From Brettanomyces bruxellensis (Eukaryota; Ascomycota; Pichiomycetes; Pichiales; Pichiaceae), in contig NC_054689.1 of NCBI RefSeq assembly GCF_011074885.1, positions 1,302,001 through 1,366,000 of the forward strand: a stretch of 64,000 nucleotides of DNA, in the 5' to 3' direction. The position numbers and the translations under genes were made by a program. Positions 30,552 through 40,616 of the stretch are shown here, one piece after another. Numbering within the stretch: the stretch's first letter is position 1; each line of letters starts with the position of its first letter. The notes below the pieces were generated by a model, which was not told the origin of the DNA, did not search any database, and saw only the letters and a program-made list of their open reading frames with translations.

Positions 30552-32963
30552 TCAAATGTTGTTTGTTATTGTTTGATAGTTCTGGTACATCTCCTTCAAC
30601 TCTGACATGGTCATTTCCTCAAATGGTTTGTTGAACTTCTTATAGCGGCAATGTGTTTTTTCCGCCGATTTTAAATTGCCAAATGGGGAAGAAATTGATA
30701 TGCTGCTACCTGTTTTATGAAGGGTTGATGGTGTGTAAAGTGAATTTCCCCTACTGCGATTCTTCACTGTGTCTATTGCATTTTCTAATGAGTTTAGCAA
30801 GCCGGATTTCCGCTCGGCAGAACTTGATGTACTAATATCCTGATTCTTCTGACATGAATTCGACCTTGATCTTCTTTGAGGGCTTGAATTTACGCCAAAA
30901 AGAGATCCATTAATCATACTTGCGGCTCGACTGCGTACTTTTGAGGCAGGGTTAGCATTCCTAACTGGTGTGTTTACGTTATATTGCCCAGAGATACTCG
31001 CATCACTCTGTTTACCATTTAATGACAAGCTTGAGGAAGAGTTGCTTGCCGGAATAAGATTCTTCATGGCATTTCCAAAACTATTTGTAAACTTATTGAG
31101 GAACCGATCCGAAGATTGAGAATTCAACGAACTTCTCAACGGTGAATCTCTAATTAAATGTTTTTCTGGCACCTTGGTTAAATGTTTAATATTGTTGCTG
31201 TCGGTAGAGCTTGTTGTGGATGATGTCTTTAGTTTCAAATTGTTTGCATTCACGGCCGGTTTTGAGGATGATTTATCCGTAGAAGCTGATGAAGTTGGTG
31301 TGATTTTATCGTTGTCGTCTACTTTTTTCCCCGTTTGCAATTGCTGAAAGGCAATATTTTCTTCTAGCTGTTGTTGTAAAAGAGCTGCCGCTTCGGCATC
31401 ATTATTTTTCTCTACTAAATTAGTACTAGATCCCTGTCCCAATGGAAACCAAGGCACCTTTCCCATAATATTTCTAATGCTTGAATCCACAGATCTGCTA
31501 ATACTTTTCATTCCCTGGTCAGCTTGATAAATAGACACAGGTAATGTTATCTGTGGAATTGCGGTAAAATATGTATTGAAAATTGTTTTTGGAAGGGGGT
31601 TCTCCTCTTTATATTCTTTTATGTTTTGTTCGATTGGCTCTGTTTCTAATGGTTTTGTCAATAAGTTGACGGTATCCTCTTTTGATGCGCCAGTGAACAA
31701 CGAAATTGCTTCAATGCGTTCCTCTGACAAATCGATAGATAAATCATCAATGGTCACACTTGACAAGTATGACATGCAGGCTTCGAAGTTTGTGAGTACA
31801 TAGAGGAATTTCCCTTTTTCACTTCGGTATGTTTCATCATTAAGCTCATATATAAGTTCATTGGTAAACAGCTTGATAAAGTTGAGCTGTGATACTAAAT
31901 GTTGCGAATATGACCCTTCAAGGTGTAAAATTGTGTAAATTAAAACCGGTAAGTAAACATCCGTATTCACCACGAATTCCTTAACAGTACACAAAGATAT
32001 CAACCGTTGAATACACTCCGCCAAAATCATATGTATGTCATATAAATGCTTGAGCTTATAGGTTGGTGAGTGATCAAGCGAAAACTTCTTTAATGTAGGT
32101 AAAACGTCTTCATGTAGGATTTTATCGAATGTTTCTTCTTCCCCTTCAGGTAGCTCTATGTCCAAATTTTTAAACCCAATTTTCAAGCTTCTCAATGCAA
32201 TGAGTTTGTCACTGAATCTTTTGTCTAGATCTAGGAGGTAGTTATCTATCGATATGTTTTTTGAAGGGGCCATTATAGAGTCATAAAATTTGTCGCAGAC
32301 TAGTTTTTCTGAAAGAAGATTGTATTTGTAAAGAAGGTAATCGCGCGGCTTGTCATAATCAGACATTTCCACAGGCTTGCTTGACCTAGTACTACCATAT
32401 ACTATTTCATTGGCTCTATTATTAAATTTCTTATAGAACTGATGAAAGAGGTCGGAAATTTCGCAAGTCGCCAATGGCCTTGAGAACTGTGGCTCCTTCA
32501 AATATTTCATAAAGCTTTCGTATTCTTTCAAAAGTTCGGTAGGTAGTTCCAGTTCGGTTGGAAATTCGAAGTCTCCATCTAATATTGTTATATGTGTTGA
32601 AGCAGGAATTGAAGGGTCCAAAGATGATCCAGATATGCTCTCGTGTTCAATTTTTCCCGATTCAATAGATTTGGATGCTGCATTATCTGTTTCTGGATTA
32701 TAATGATCCGTGCTATCAACGTTTTGGTACTTTCCTATCTTATCGGCATCTTTTATACTTTCTTCAGATTGTCTCTCCCTTATATTCACATTCCCTGCCA
32801 CGGTTTCTGATTTATCGCTTGGATCTGCCAGTATTGGTTTTGTTGTCTTATCAGGTTTTGTTTGGTTATTCTCATTAGTATGTTCCTCTTCCTGGTAATT
32901 GTATGAGTTCTCGACAGCCGTTTCTGAAGCCCATGCTTCTCTCACCCCAGGTGTATGGAACAT
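30552..32963 (-). CDS. MUK1: VPS9-domain guanine nucleotide exchange factor MUK1
   Basis: Encodes 803 aa (S. cerevisiae Muk1 is 612). The segment LLKEYESFMKYLKEPQFSRPLATCEISDLFHQFYKKF (~135-170) matches Muk1 (FIDDLKQPKYVRPLSVLQLSSLFQSFYIKF). The VPS9 domain lies at about 300-420 with DVYLPVLIYTILHLEG and FLYVLTNFEACMSYL. Ser/Asn-rich linkers follow, and the last ~20 residues (FEEMTMSELKEMYQNYQ) match the Muk1 C-terminal FEDLTICELRDLFEIYQ. Muk1 activates the Rab5 GTPases Vps21/Ypt52/Ypt53 on endosomes. The N-terminal ~130 residues are acidic and unconserved. Confidence 0.88.
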   Translation of the reverse strand: MFHTPGVREAWASETAVENSYNYQEEEHTNENNQTKPDKTTKPILADPSDKSETVAGNVNIRERQSEESIKDADKIGKYQNVDSTDHYNPETDNAASKSIESGKIEHESISGSSLDPSIPASTHITILDGDFEFPTELELPTELLKEYESFMKYLKEPQFSRPLATCEISDLFHQFYKKFNNRANEIVYGSTRSSKPVEMSDYDKPRDYLLYKYNLLSEKLVCDKFYDSIMAPSKNISIDNYLLDLDKRFSDKLIALRSLKIGFKNLDIELPEGEEETFDKILHEDVLPTLKKFSLDHSPTYKLKHLYDIHMILAECIQRLISLCTVKEFVVNTDVYLPVLIYTILHLEGSYSQHLVSQLNFIKLFTNELIYELNDETYRSEKGKFLYVLTNFEACMSYLSSVTIDDLSIDLSEERIEAISLFTGASKEDTVNLLTKPLETEPIEQNIKEYKEENPLPKTIFNTYFTAIPQITLPVSIYQADQGMKSISRSVDSSIRNIMGKVPWFPLGQGSSTNLVEKNNDAEAAALLQQQLEENIAFQQLQTGKKVDDNDKITPTSSASTDKSSSKPAVNANNLKLKTSSTTSSTDSNNIKHLTKVPEKHLIRDSPLRSSLNSQSSDRFLNKFTNSFGNAMKNLIPASNSSSSLSLNGKQSDASISGQYNVNTPVRNANPASKVRSRAASMINGSLFGVNSSPQRRSRSNSCQKNQDISTSSSAERKSGLLNSLENAIDTVKNRSRGNSLYTPSTLHKTGSSISISSPFGNLKSAEKTHCRYKKFNKPFEEMTMSELKEMYQNYQTITNNI

Positions 32964-33315
32964 TTTTATACAAGGTATCCATATGTTATGACTACGAAAT
33001 ATAATTAGGTGGTGGAACGGATGATATGATTATTTAGTGGGAGCTCGATTCATCAATTTTAATTTTGAACTTCTGCAGGAAAATCAAGCATCTCTGCACC
33101 GCATAGGGAAGAAAGGGGCTGGCATTCCGAATTTTGCGTAACAGTATACGAAAGATGGTGATCATTTTAAACTGTATTTGAGCATGTTTTCTTGGCCTTT
33201 CAAAGTGAGTCTAAAGAATAATTGAAAAAGGTAATTATAAATAAGGATGCTACTGTAACGTTTATATGATCGATGCAACTTAATATTGGGTGCATGCTTT
33301 GGAGTCCTTATTTTT
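32964..33315. other. Intergenic region MUK1-aminotransferase
   Basis: 352 bp holding the MUK1 promoter and the aminotransferase 3' end; nothing else seen. Confidence 0.5.
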
Positions 33316-34452
33316 TCATACATTTAAATACGCGAGAATCTTTTCCAATCCATTGATGAGATCTTCCCGGCGATTTGCAAAGCCGATACGTAGAAAGCCT
33401 GGATAATTGAAGGTCTCACCTGGTACTGCAAGAACATTATCATGTTTAGCAAGGTTGAGACACATCTGCATCGTACTCGACACATCTTTGTTATTGACCT
33501 TCACAAATGCAGTTGTTCCAGCTTTTGGTCTCACATATTCGAGTTTTCCCTTAGACCTCCGAATGGCATCGTCAAGAATCACGAGGTTTTGTACGCATAA
33601 TTGGTAATTATGCTTCATTATGGCTTCCTTATTTTGAAGAACATACTGTGCAATAATATCGTCGATAACCCCGACAGAAATCATATTGAAATCCCGACGA
33701 ATTAGACTTCCCTCTATGACATTCTTGTCTCTTGAAGCGATCCAACCCAATCTAATTCCGGCAACGGAAAAACTTTTGGACATCGATCCTATAGATATTC
33801 CCCTTTCGTACAAATCAGCAATAGCTTTGGGCTCGCTATCCGCAGGTTCAAGGGAATGGAAAAGTGGTCTGTACACCTCATCCGAAAGAATATACGATCC
33901 GTACTTTCTAGCTATGTCCACGATTTTAAGAACGGTTTCTTGGGGGAAAATGCATCCTGTGGGATTGTTTGGATTATTCATGACAATCATCTTCGCATTT
34001 TTTCTCATTTTCGCCTCTAGCTGCTTGAGGTTGGGTTGAAATCCATCCTCAAAATTCAGCTTGATGATCTCAACGTCAGCCCCAAACATTTTCGGAACCG
34101 AAGACAATTGCTGATAAATTGGACTTAAAACAATGACATGGTCACCTGGGCCGACAAGCGTGTAGAATGAGAGGAAGTTTGCCCCAATTCCACCATTTGT
34201 CACCACCAAGTTTTCTGGGCCTATGGTCTCATAAAGTCCTCCAATAGCTTTCTTCAAGCCCGGAGAACCTTGAATATACGAGTAGGCTAACCTTTCGTTT
34301 GCTATTTTATCAAAGTCAAACTTATTCCCTGAAATGTTCTCAATTTCTCGTAGTGACATAGAGTAACAGCATGTCTCCGCCACATTATATTTGACTTCTG
34401 TTTCATATTTATCTATGAACTGTTCTAGTTCAAAGGCTTCCTGTTTAACCAT
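33316..34452 (-). CDS. PLP-dependent aminotransferase, class I/II (fold type I)
   Basis: Encodes 378 aa. The family residues are present: VTNGGIGANF (84-93, cofactor loop), the Tyr of LSPIYQQL, NNPNNPTG (159-166), DEVYR (191-195), the Schiff-base Lys226 in GSMSKSFSVAGIRLGW with Arg234, and a substrate Arg in FLRIGFANRRE near the end. No mitochondrial presequence or peroxisomal signal is evident. It is shorter than the yeast Aat1/Aat2, Aro8/Aro9, Bna3 and alanine aminotransferases and does not look like any of them. The general style is that of bacterial/archaeal class I aminotransferases. The substrate is unknown. Confidence 0.9.
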   Translation of the reverse strand: MVKQEAFELEQFIDKYETEVKYNVAETCCYSMSLREIENISGNKFDFDKIANERLAYSYIQGSPGLKKAIGGLYETIGPENLVVTNGGIGANFLSFYTLVGPGDHVIVLSPIYQQLSSVPKMFGADVEIIKLNFEDGFQPNLKQLEAKMRKNAKMIVMNNPNNPTGCIFPQETVLKIVDIARKYGSYILSDEVYRPLFHSLEPADSEPKAIADLYERGISIGSMSKSFSVAGIRLGWIASRDKNVIEGSLIRRDFNMISVGVIDDIIAQYVLQNKEAIMKHNYQLCVQNLVILDDAIRRSKGKLEYVRPKAGTTAFVKVNNKDVSSTMQMCLNLAKHDNVLAVPGETFNYPGFLRIGFANRREDLINGLEKILAYLNV

Positions 34453-34800
34453 TTTTGAAGGATTGTTAACGTGACTAATTTTCTGTCCTTTCTCTTCTTT
34501 ATTTATTCCGTGAAATGATGATAGTTTCCATTATAGAAGATAGCCTGTCGTGAAAATTGAATTCCTCCCCTCTTAATACTTATTATGTTTTCGCTACAAA
34601 AAGCAATAAGCTAATTAATTGCCTTTATCCTCTTCGAATTGAGTCAAGTCTCAAGGATCGCCTAATAAATTCACTGGATAACAATAATTCAGGATGATTA
34701 CGTAATGCGGGATCTATACGAAAATGAAAGGGATGAGCCAACACAAGTAGGGCTAGTTGGTCCTGATAAAGCTTGTTCAACCTGAGCATTATGCATTATT

Positions 34801-34830
34801 AGTATACTTTTTTACTAGTATACTTTTTTA
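34801..34830. repeat. 14-bp direct repeat AGTATACTTTTTTA x2
   Basis: Two exact copies (34801-34814 and 34817-34830) separated by CT, about 350 bp upstream of the aminotransferase start. Confidence 0.8.
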
Positions 34831-34849
34831 TTATTATAGCTCGCCTATA

Positions 34850-34878
34850 ATTCACATTCAGTATGCATGAATGTGAAT
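34850..34878. repeat. Inverted repeat with 10-bp arms
   Basis: ATTCACATTC (34850-34859), 9-nt spacer containing ATGCAT, GAATGTGAAT (34869-34878). Perfect arms; could be a dimeric factor site for the aminotransferase gene about 400 bp away. Confidence 0.75.
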
Positions 34879-35272
34879 AAATCCTTTTCTATGCAAGAGT
34901 TTGTCAACCCGTGAATGTTTGATTCCACAATTCTATCGCATGACATTATTGATGAAGTTAATAATGATAAATAAATTCATCACCTTTTATAAACAGATTT
35001 TCCCTGCTTCATGCATAAATAATTTCTCCTCCTTTTGTAAATAGATGTTGCTAAGCTTACTTTTCTAACTATATCAAGTAAGGCTTTCCAATTGTATGAT
35101 TCACACTTTAAATACTAGTACGTACTAAAGCATAACTTCGCATTGTCCACATTTGGAGGTATAATTATCAATTTTCAGTAATGTTATCGATCTGCAGCTA
35201 CTGTGGAAATTATTACAGGTTTGTGTTATTATTCTATCTCAATTATACACCGATCAGTGCATAATACAATCA

Positions 35273-35869
35273 TCAAATAAATTTCTTTTCCTGTAGGTAC
35301 TTCACAATCACTTGGACGCACTCCTCGACTGTTTGCTTGTCGGTATGAAGATGAATTTCCGGCTTTAATGGGGCCTCGTATGGATCGCTTATACCCGTGA
35401 AGTTCTTAATAATTCCTTCTCTTGCCTTTTTATATAAACCTTTCGGATCTCTCTTCTCAACAACTTCGAGTGGTGCGTCTACAAAAACTTCGATGAATGG
35501 TAATTTAGCATCATCGTGAAGTTTTCTTGCTGCATCCCTGTCCTTCCTATACGGAGATATGAAAGATGTCAGAGCAACAGTACAGGAATCGGCAAATAGC
35601 TTAGCCACTTCAGATATTCTTCTAATGTTTTCATTTCTGTCTTTCTCTGAAAAACCTAAATCTTTATTCAAGCCGAAACGAATGTTATCGCCGTCAAGTC
35701 TATATGCCTGGACTCCCTGTTGAAGTAAGTATGTTTCTAAAGCACAAGCAATTGTACTCTTTCCCGAAGCACTTAGTCCAGTGAGCCATAATGTTATACC
35801 ATTCTTCTTAATAAGTGTAGCCCTCTCCTCATGAGTAATATTTCCGTGCCAAGTAATATTGGTAGCCAT
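35273..35869 (-). CDS. MET14: Adenylylsulfate (APS) kinase MET14
   Basis: Encodes 198 aa (S. cerevisiae 202). It begins [16 protein letters not shown], the usual fungal start. P-loop GLSASGKS at 31-38, [28 protein letters not shown] (APS-binding), then [25 protein letters not shown] and [11 protein letters not shown]. It phosphorylates APS to PAPS in sulfate assimilation. A Cbf1-type site lies 250 bp upstream, as expected for MET regulation. Confidence 0.97.
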   Translation of the reverse strand: MATNITWHGNITHEERATLIKKNGITLWLTGLSASGKSTIACALETYLLQQGVQAYRLDGDNIRFGLNKDLGFSEKDRNENIRRISEVAKLFADSCTVALTSFISPYRKDRDAARKLHDDAKLPFIEVFVDAPLEVVEKRDPKGLYKKAREGIIKNFTGISDPYEAPLKPEIHLHTDKQTVEECVQVIVKYLQEKKFI

Positions 35870-36268
35870 TTCTGATTTATTCTCTCTTATTTCGGTTGTT
35901 CAAACGATATATCTTACACCTGAATGAAGTTCAATATTTGTATCGGAGCATGGTATAGGTGTTTGCTAGAAGGATCAGAAACAAAAAATTTTCATCAATC
36001 ATGCATGAACAATTGGTCATCCGGAATATTCTCTTTTTTTTTCAAAATTCAAGGTCTTGATCGTACTGCAGATCTCTATTTCGAAATGGCACAATACATG
36101 GCAGGATACAGTTTTGATCACGTGATCCATGGTAATTTTTGTGAGATGCACTCAGATTCCACCTTTTTCTCGCAGAAAAAAAAGTTTCTTATGTCAGCTA
36201 ACTTATTCATATTTAATTACATGATGGAACACTCCATCACTATATGTCTATATATGCTGTCTTATTTA
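35870..36268. other. MET14 promoter and 3' end of mitochondrial gene
   Basis: 399 bp, containing the Cbf1-type palindrome and poly-T/A tracts. A 182-codon open frame on the plus strand (35924-36472) overlaps it and the neighbouring gene but lacks conserved features. Confidence 0.5.
36118..36125. promoter_or_regulatory. Cbf1-type site TCACGTGA upstream of MET14
   Basis: A perfect TCACGTGA palindrome lies 249-256 bp upstream of the MET14 ATG. In S. cerevisiae, Cbf1 with Met4 binds TCACGTG to activate sulfur genes including MET14. Binding here is inferred. No neighbouring Met31/32 motif was seen. Confidence 0.65.
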
Positions 36269-37879
36269 TTATGGATACATATCTTCAATGGTATCCAATA
36301 TCACGGTTTTCAATCCTTTTCTCATAGCATTTTTGTCTCCTTTACTTTCCTCACTAACAGAACCAAAGGATTTAAGAATCTGACTGATCTTAATATCGTA
36401 TTCGTCATCCAAAAGTTTATTTTCAGTACACCGAATCTTTATCAATCGAGCCATTTGAAGTTCATTGTCTAAGAGTGAGCTCAAGACCAATGATTGTAGT
36501 AATTTTCCCCTAGCCTTTGCATTCTTTACATCTTTCTTAGGCTTCAAATATAAATTCAAAGATTTATTGTACAGATCTAGAGCCCGATCAGAGTCGCCAA
36601 ACCAAGAATAAAGTAAAATCTTGGATGCAATGATATTCACTTCTTGCCCTATGTCTGGCAGTTTTTCAGAAGAATCGGCGAGAGACTTGCCTGTGTCGAT
36701 TGCATTGTAAATTTTAATCATGGATTTCGCATTTTTAAGAACAGCCTCATCCTGTTTAGACAATAAAGTCTGAGGCTTATCTGATATATACTCAAGCGCT
36801 TTTTCCACATCATGGGAATGCATACCAGATGATCTAATAAGATCTAATCGGACCCTAATGGTGTTGGCCAAACCTGCGGCATAAACCTCGCTTCTAATAT
36901 CCTTCACCAGTTCGGAAGGAGATGCATTTAACTTAATTTCAAAGGGGTATAGTGACTGTAAGTTTTTAAAACTTTCTGTGTTATTTTCTATTCCTTCAGT
37001 AGTCTGTAGCCTTGAAATTGGTAGCATAATATCCAGAAGTAAGTCTGGCGGAATAGACTCTCCGGATTCCTTTGCAGATAGATATAAGTAATAATAATCA
37101 ATGTTACTGAGATGTTCGCCCTTTGTACCAATAATTGTTTTCACCATTGTTACTGGTAGCTTAAGTAGAACCAAAGCTTTCGAAAGCTTTATGTCTATAA
37201 GATCGCACGCCAATTTTGCAAGGTCGCTTTCTTCGATTAAATTAAGGCCGTTTTTTTCCATTAGTAGTTTGAATATCTTGGATGCTCGAGAAATATCTAC
37301 ATGTGCAGCCCCTTCACGCTTATCAATGGCATCGCCTTGTATTAGCTTTTTCAAGACCGTGGCCACCACTCTGCTATCACTAAAATCCTTCTCGCATGTT
37401 TCCTTAAAAATTTCCCAACTGCTCTTGACTCTTCCAGGATTGTACGTTATGAACGCCACCAATGATTCAGGTTTCAAATATGTTTTTTTGGTTACACTTT
37501 CATTAAGTTGCTTAAATGCCAAAGATGCAGAAGCAAAATTCAACGAAGCAAACTTCGTTATTATGTTGTTAAGCACATCATTTTGATCTTCAATCTTCAA
37601 GCTTTCATTCTTTTTCATAGAATCTATCACCGCTTTAGAGAAATCATATAATTTATCCGCTTCCTCGTCCTTCTTTCCATTCTTCGAAAGATTTAAAATT
37701 CGATAATAGTGATGATTAATAATTTCATTATATGACTGTGCCTTCTTAACTTCAGATAAAATACTTAGACTTTCATTCACTGTAGTATCCGAAGAAAAAC
37801 AAGCGTACCTTCTCCCTTCAAGACGGGCAAATGAATTTGCCAAAAGAGAACGGCAGGCCTTTATCTTAAAGTTTGGCAT
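36269..37879 (-). CDS. Putative mitochondrial protein, helical, function unknown
   Basis: Encodes 536 aa from MPNFKIKACRSLLANSF; the open frame extends 9 codons upstream only to a TTG, so the ATG at 37877-37879 is used. The first ~35 residues are basic, Ser/Ala-rich and lack acids (ARLEGRRYACFSS follows), a good mitochondrial targeting signal. The rest is predicted almost entirely alpha-helical with repeated short helix pairs (LASLNFASASLAFKQLNES; SRASKIFKLLMEKNGL; SDRALDLYNKSLNLYL), which resembles degenerate PPR/TPR-type translation or RNA-stability factors of yeast mitochondria. No conserved motif identifies a specific member. The PPR-like reading is inference only. Confidence 0.75.
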   Translation of the reverse strand: MPNFKIKACRSLLANSFARLEGRRYACFSSDTTVNESLSILSEVKKAQSYNEIINHHYYRILNLSKNGKKDEEADKLYDFSKAVIDSMKKNESLKIEDQNDVLNNIITKFASLNFASASLAFKQLNESVTKKTYLKPESLVAFITYNPGRVKSSWEIFKETCEKDFSDSRVVATVLKKLIQGDAIDKREGAAHVDISRASKIFKLLMEKNGLNLIEESDLAKLACDLIDIKLSKALVLLKLPVTMVKTIIGTKGEHLSNIDYYYLYLSAKESGESIPPDLLLDIMLPISRLQTTEGIENNTESFKNLQSLYPFEIKLNASPSELVKDIRSEVYAAGLANTIRVRLDLIRSSGMHSHDVEKALEYISDKPQTLLSKQDEAVLKNAKSMIKIYNAIDTGKSLADSSEKLPDIGQEVNIIASKILLYSWFGDSDRALDLYNKSLNLYLKPKKDVKNAKARGKLLQSLVLSSLLDNELQMARLIKIRCTENKLLDDEYDIKISQILKSFGSVSEESKGDKNAMRKGLKTVILDTIEDMYP

Positions 37880-38011
37880 GTGCAGCTGTATGTGATTATT
37901 ATTCAATGAATGTAAGAGGGTCTGTGAATATTACTAGTAACTTTCAAATATATGTGTCATCTCAACTACTTGGAAATTGATGAAAAATGTGAAAAATGTG
38001 AAAAAAATTTG

Positions 38012-38023
38012 AAAAAATTAAAA
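38012..38023 (-). terminator. Pol III terminator of tRNA-Arg
   Basis: Immediately 3' of the tRNA on the minus strand is TTTTAATTTTTT, two T-runs of four and six that fit RNA polymerase III termination. Confidence 0.75.
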
Positions 38024-38024
38024 G

Positions 38025-38097
38025 CACCCACGCGGGGACTCGAACCCCGAATCTCTTGAGTAGGAGTCAAACGCGCTAACCATTACGCTACGTGGGC
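38025..38097 (-). tRNA. tRNA-Arg, anticodon CCU
   Basis: The minus strand folds as a full cloverleaf of 73 nt without intron: acceptor GCCCACG/CGTGGGT (first pair G-U), D-stem GCGT/GCGC, anticodon stem TTTGA/TCAAG, loop CTCCTAC (anticodon CCT), T-stem CGGGG/CCCCG with loop TTCGAGT, discriminator G. The internal B box GGTTCGAGTCC is consensus. The D-arm and anticodon region resemble S. cerevisiae tRNA-Arg(CCU). It decodes AGG. Confidence 0.95.
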
Positions 38098-38212
38098 AAC
38101 AGCATATTTTGTTAGGGGTCTGCTTTGATTTGAACCTAAATTATTTTAGATTATGTAAGTACAAAGTGATTTGTGTGTTTGTTTTGAAGTGTTGAATCAA
38201 ACCACTTGTCCA

Positions 38213-38410
38213 AGTTAAGAGAGACCTTATGAGTTACTCCCGCGCTTTAGCTATCAAACTCCTTCTTTAATAGAACTAATAAGTACCTAGCAGTCGGGGG
38301 ATTCAGACAATTGTAAGGTCGGTTACCTAAGTGGGTGGATATAAATGTACCAAGTGGTCTGTGTGATAATGTTAATGCCTTTAATATTCTAATAATTGTG
38401 TATGTGTCAC
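38213..38410. repeat. Diverged repeat, copy A
   Basis: Begins AGTTAAGAGAG and contains TTTAGCTATCAAACTC, CTTTAATA, GGTTACCTAA, ATAAATGTA and GTGTGATAATGTTAATGC in the same order as copy B 645 bp downstream. By eye about 70% of bases match with a few small gaps. Confidence 0.75.
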
Positions 38411-38857
38411 CATAGAAGAAAATGAATTTACTTCCTTTACTCGGTTACCATCAAAGTGGAGTCGAACTAGTTGTATTGCAAAATAGGCTATCGGGTCTCG
38501 TTCCTTCGTAGAAGAAATAAGTTATATAAAAAGAGCTAAAGTAAAGTAAAAATAAAAAGGAAAATAAAGTGAGGTAATCATACATAATATAAAAAAAAGA
38601 TTTGATCCTCAGAAACAGAATTATGATCGCGCATGATTATTTTTCTGCTGATTTCCTAACATACACAGTTAGTGCATTTTATCCAGGATTGTCTATAATA
38701 GATATTATTCTAAATCTTCGTTATTTAAGAATAAGTTCAGATCTCAAAACAAATAAATCTAATGACATATAATAATATATTGCCTAATATTAGGTAATAT
38801 TATCATATATCCGACACTAGGATTACTGCACGTGCAGGTACCTTTAGTTATTGTCGT

Positions 38858-39045
38858 AGTTAAGAGAGTATTTATGAATTGCTCCAAAGTTTTAGCTATC
38901 AAACTCTTTCTTTAATAAAACCAATAAACCTAGGAAAGTTTACAAAATTAGAACTTTGGTTATCTAAAATGAGTATAAATGTATCTAGAAGTATGCGTGA
39001 TGATATTAACGCTTTCCATACCTTAAGAATTGTGAATGCATCAAC
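38858..39045. repeat. Diverged repeat, copy B
   Basis: Same orientation as copy A. Shared landmarks: AGTTAAGAGAG, TTTAGCTATCAAACTC, TCTTTAATA, GGTTATCTAA, ATAAATGTA, GTGATGATATTAACGC, AATTGTGAATG. Boundaries are approximate. Confidence 0.75.
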
Positions 39046-40616
39046 ATGTGTTAAAGTTAGTGTTACCAGATTTGTATAGTATTTCGATGTTTATTGTAAT
39101 ATATAACTTGTACATAAGATTTAGTATGGACGCAAAAGGATATCTCATTTTTATATAATTCCCATTCTTCTTCTCATACGACAATGTAGACAATAGACCT
39201 CGTTCTACTTAGAACTTCATTGTTCTATCCTTCTATTGCTTTGACACAGATCTTAAAATAAATTTAATTTGGGTTCCTTAAAGCTAAGTAATTTGATTTC
39301 CCAAAGAAGATTTCGTTACCAATATACCATCAAACAAAGCAACAGTGCCGTGCTTGGCTTTCCCGAAGCAAGATCAATGATATTTGATATATTTGTTTCA
39401 ACCTGCTTTATTCTCAGTCGTACCATTTTACATATTATTTTTATGCTTTGTATCCTACATTTTATTTTTTCTTCAGACTGAAATCACTCAAATAACTAGT
39501 TATAGTACCTGAGTTGTATTTAACCAATAAACAATATTATGCCTTGAACTGACTTATTTTATTTTCCCGGTTATGGGCCTTTATGAAAATGGCATCCTTT
39601 TTGTTCGTGAATATAATTTGATGGATGTAGTATATCATCATTTTAAGTCCCAAGTCGAAAGGATGTAAGACGGGTTCGCACGTTATAAAAATTACCTTTT
39701 CTGAAGTTGTCTTTAAATACTATTTAGTTATGAATTCAATCATTATTAACAAATAATGTTGTGAGCACAAATTTTTATACTTACTTGAAATTCACAATAA
39801 CAGGAGATACTTCAAGACTATCTAAAATCTAAGGATATTTTTCTGTTTTTATCAGAGAGAATTTGAATGCTTATTCTAATTTTTGCCAATTTTGTTTCCT
39901 CCTTGTCATATTGTGATTTCCACTTTTCCTTTTAACAGTAGCAATACTGCGCCCGGAATCCATTCAATAAGCAAATATTTATATCCTGAGGGCAAAAAGA
40001 TCAATTTTATAATAAGAGGGTAGTCATCATATATGTCAATCGATAACTAATGCTGATATAACTAGAACGCAGGATTTCAATCCTCTACCAGAAAAAAAAA
40101 TTCAGGCACGTGATTTTTTTAGGTGCTCGGTTTACTAATATGAACAGGCAATCATTTTGATGCTACGGTATGAGTTGTCATTTTTTTTTGAAGTATAGCA
40201 CTAACTTTGATTTTTTGTTTATTTTAACTTATTGTAAAACCTACAACAAAAACACCTCTACGTTCTCACCACACTCATATTCCTTGCTGTCTTTTAACAT
40301 TAAGATAAATGATCTTGAGAAGGCTAATTATTTAAGACGGTATAATGAGGATTCATATCTCGAATCCAATAATTACTGCGGCTCTTGTCCATATTATGAG
40401 GCTTATCAATGCATACCATTCTTTCAAAGCATACATAGCTGAAGAAACAGCAAAAATTTACCCGCATAACTGCCTATGTGATAATCTTGTGAATTATACC
40501 AGACAAAGATAAGCACTATTCGAGGAAATCCCATGGTTCATTTATTTATAATTTACATATCAAATCTTGACCGGAACAAATTATTGGTACATCATACTAT
40601 TCTTTACACTGCTTAC

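Larger units (their letters stand above)
34453..35272. other. Intergenic region aminotransferase-MET14
   Basis: 820 bp, very AT-rich, no credible gene. It holds a 14-bp direct repeat (34801-34830) and, 20 bp on, an inverted repeat with 10-bp arms (34850-34878). Confidence 0.5.
38098..40616. other. Gene-poor AT-rich region upstream of tRNA-Arg with diverged repeats
   Basis: 2.5 kb, the longest gene-free stretch in the window. It holds two diverged copies of a ~190-bp sequence (38213-38410, 38858-39045), a palindrome CTGCACGTGCAG near 38826, and an isolated CACGTG near 40107. Open frames in it are short and unconserved. Position 5' of a tRNA gene fits eroded LTR-type insertions; the right part may be only the RAD14 3' flank. 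Confidence 0.55.

Noticed and set aside
35924..36472. 182-codon plus-strand frame over the MET14 promoter
   Set aside because: It overlaps the end of the mitochondrial gene and the Cbf1 site, and its aromatic-rich composition is not protein-like.
38450..38475. GGAGTCGAACTAG, resembling a reversed tRNA B box
   Set aside because: No T-stem, anticodon arm or acceptor can be drawn around it.
38098..40616. Centromere
   Set aside because: No CDEI-CDEII-CDEIII arrangement and no large inverted repeat. The AT-rich composition alone is not enough.
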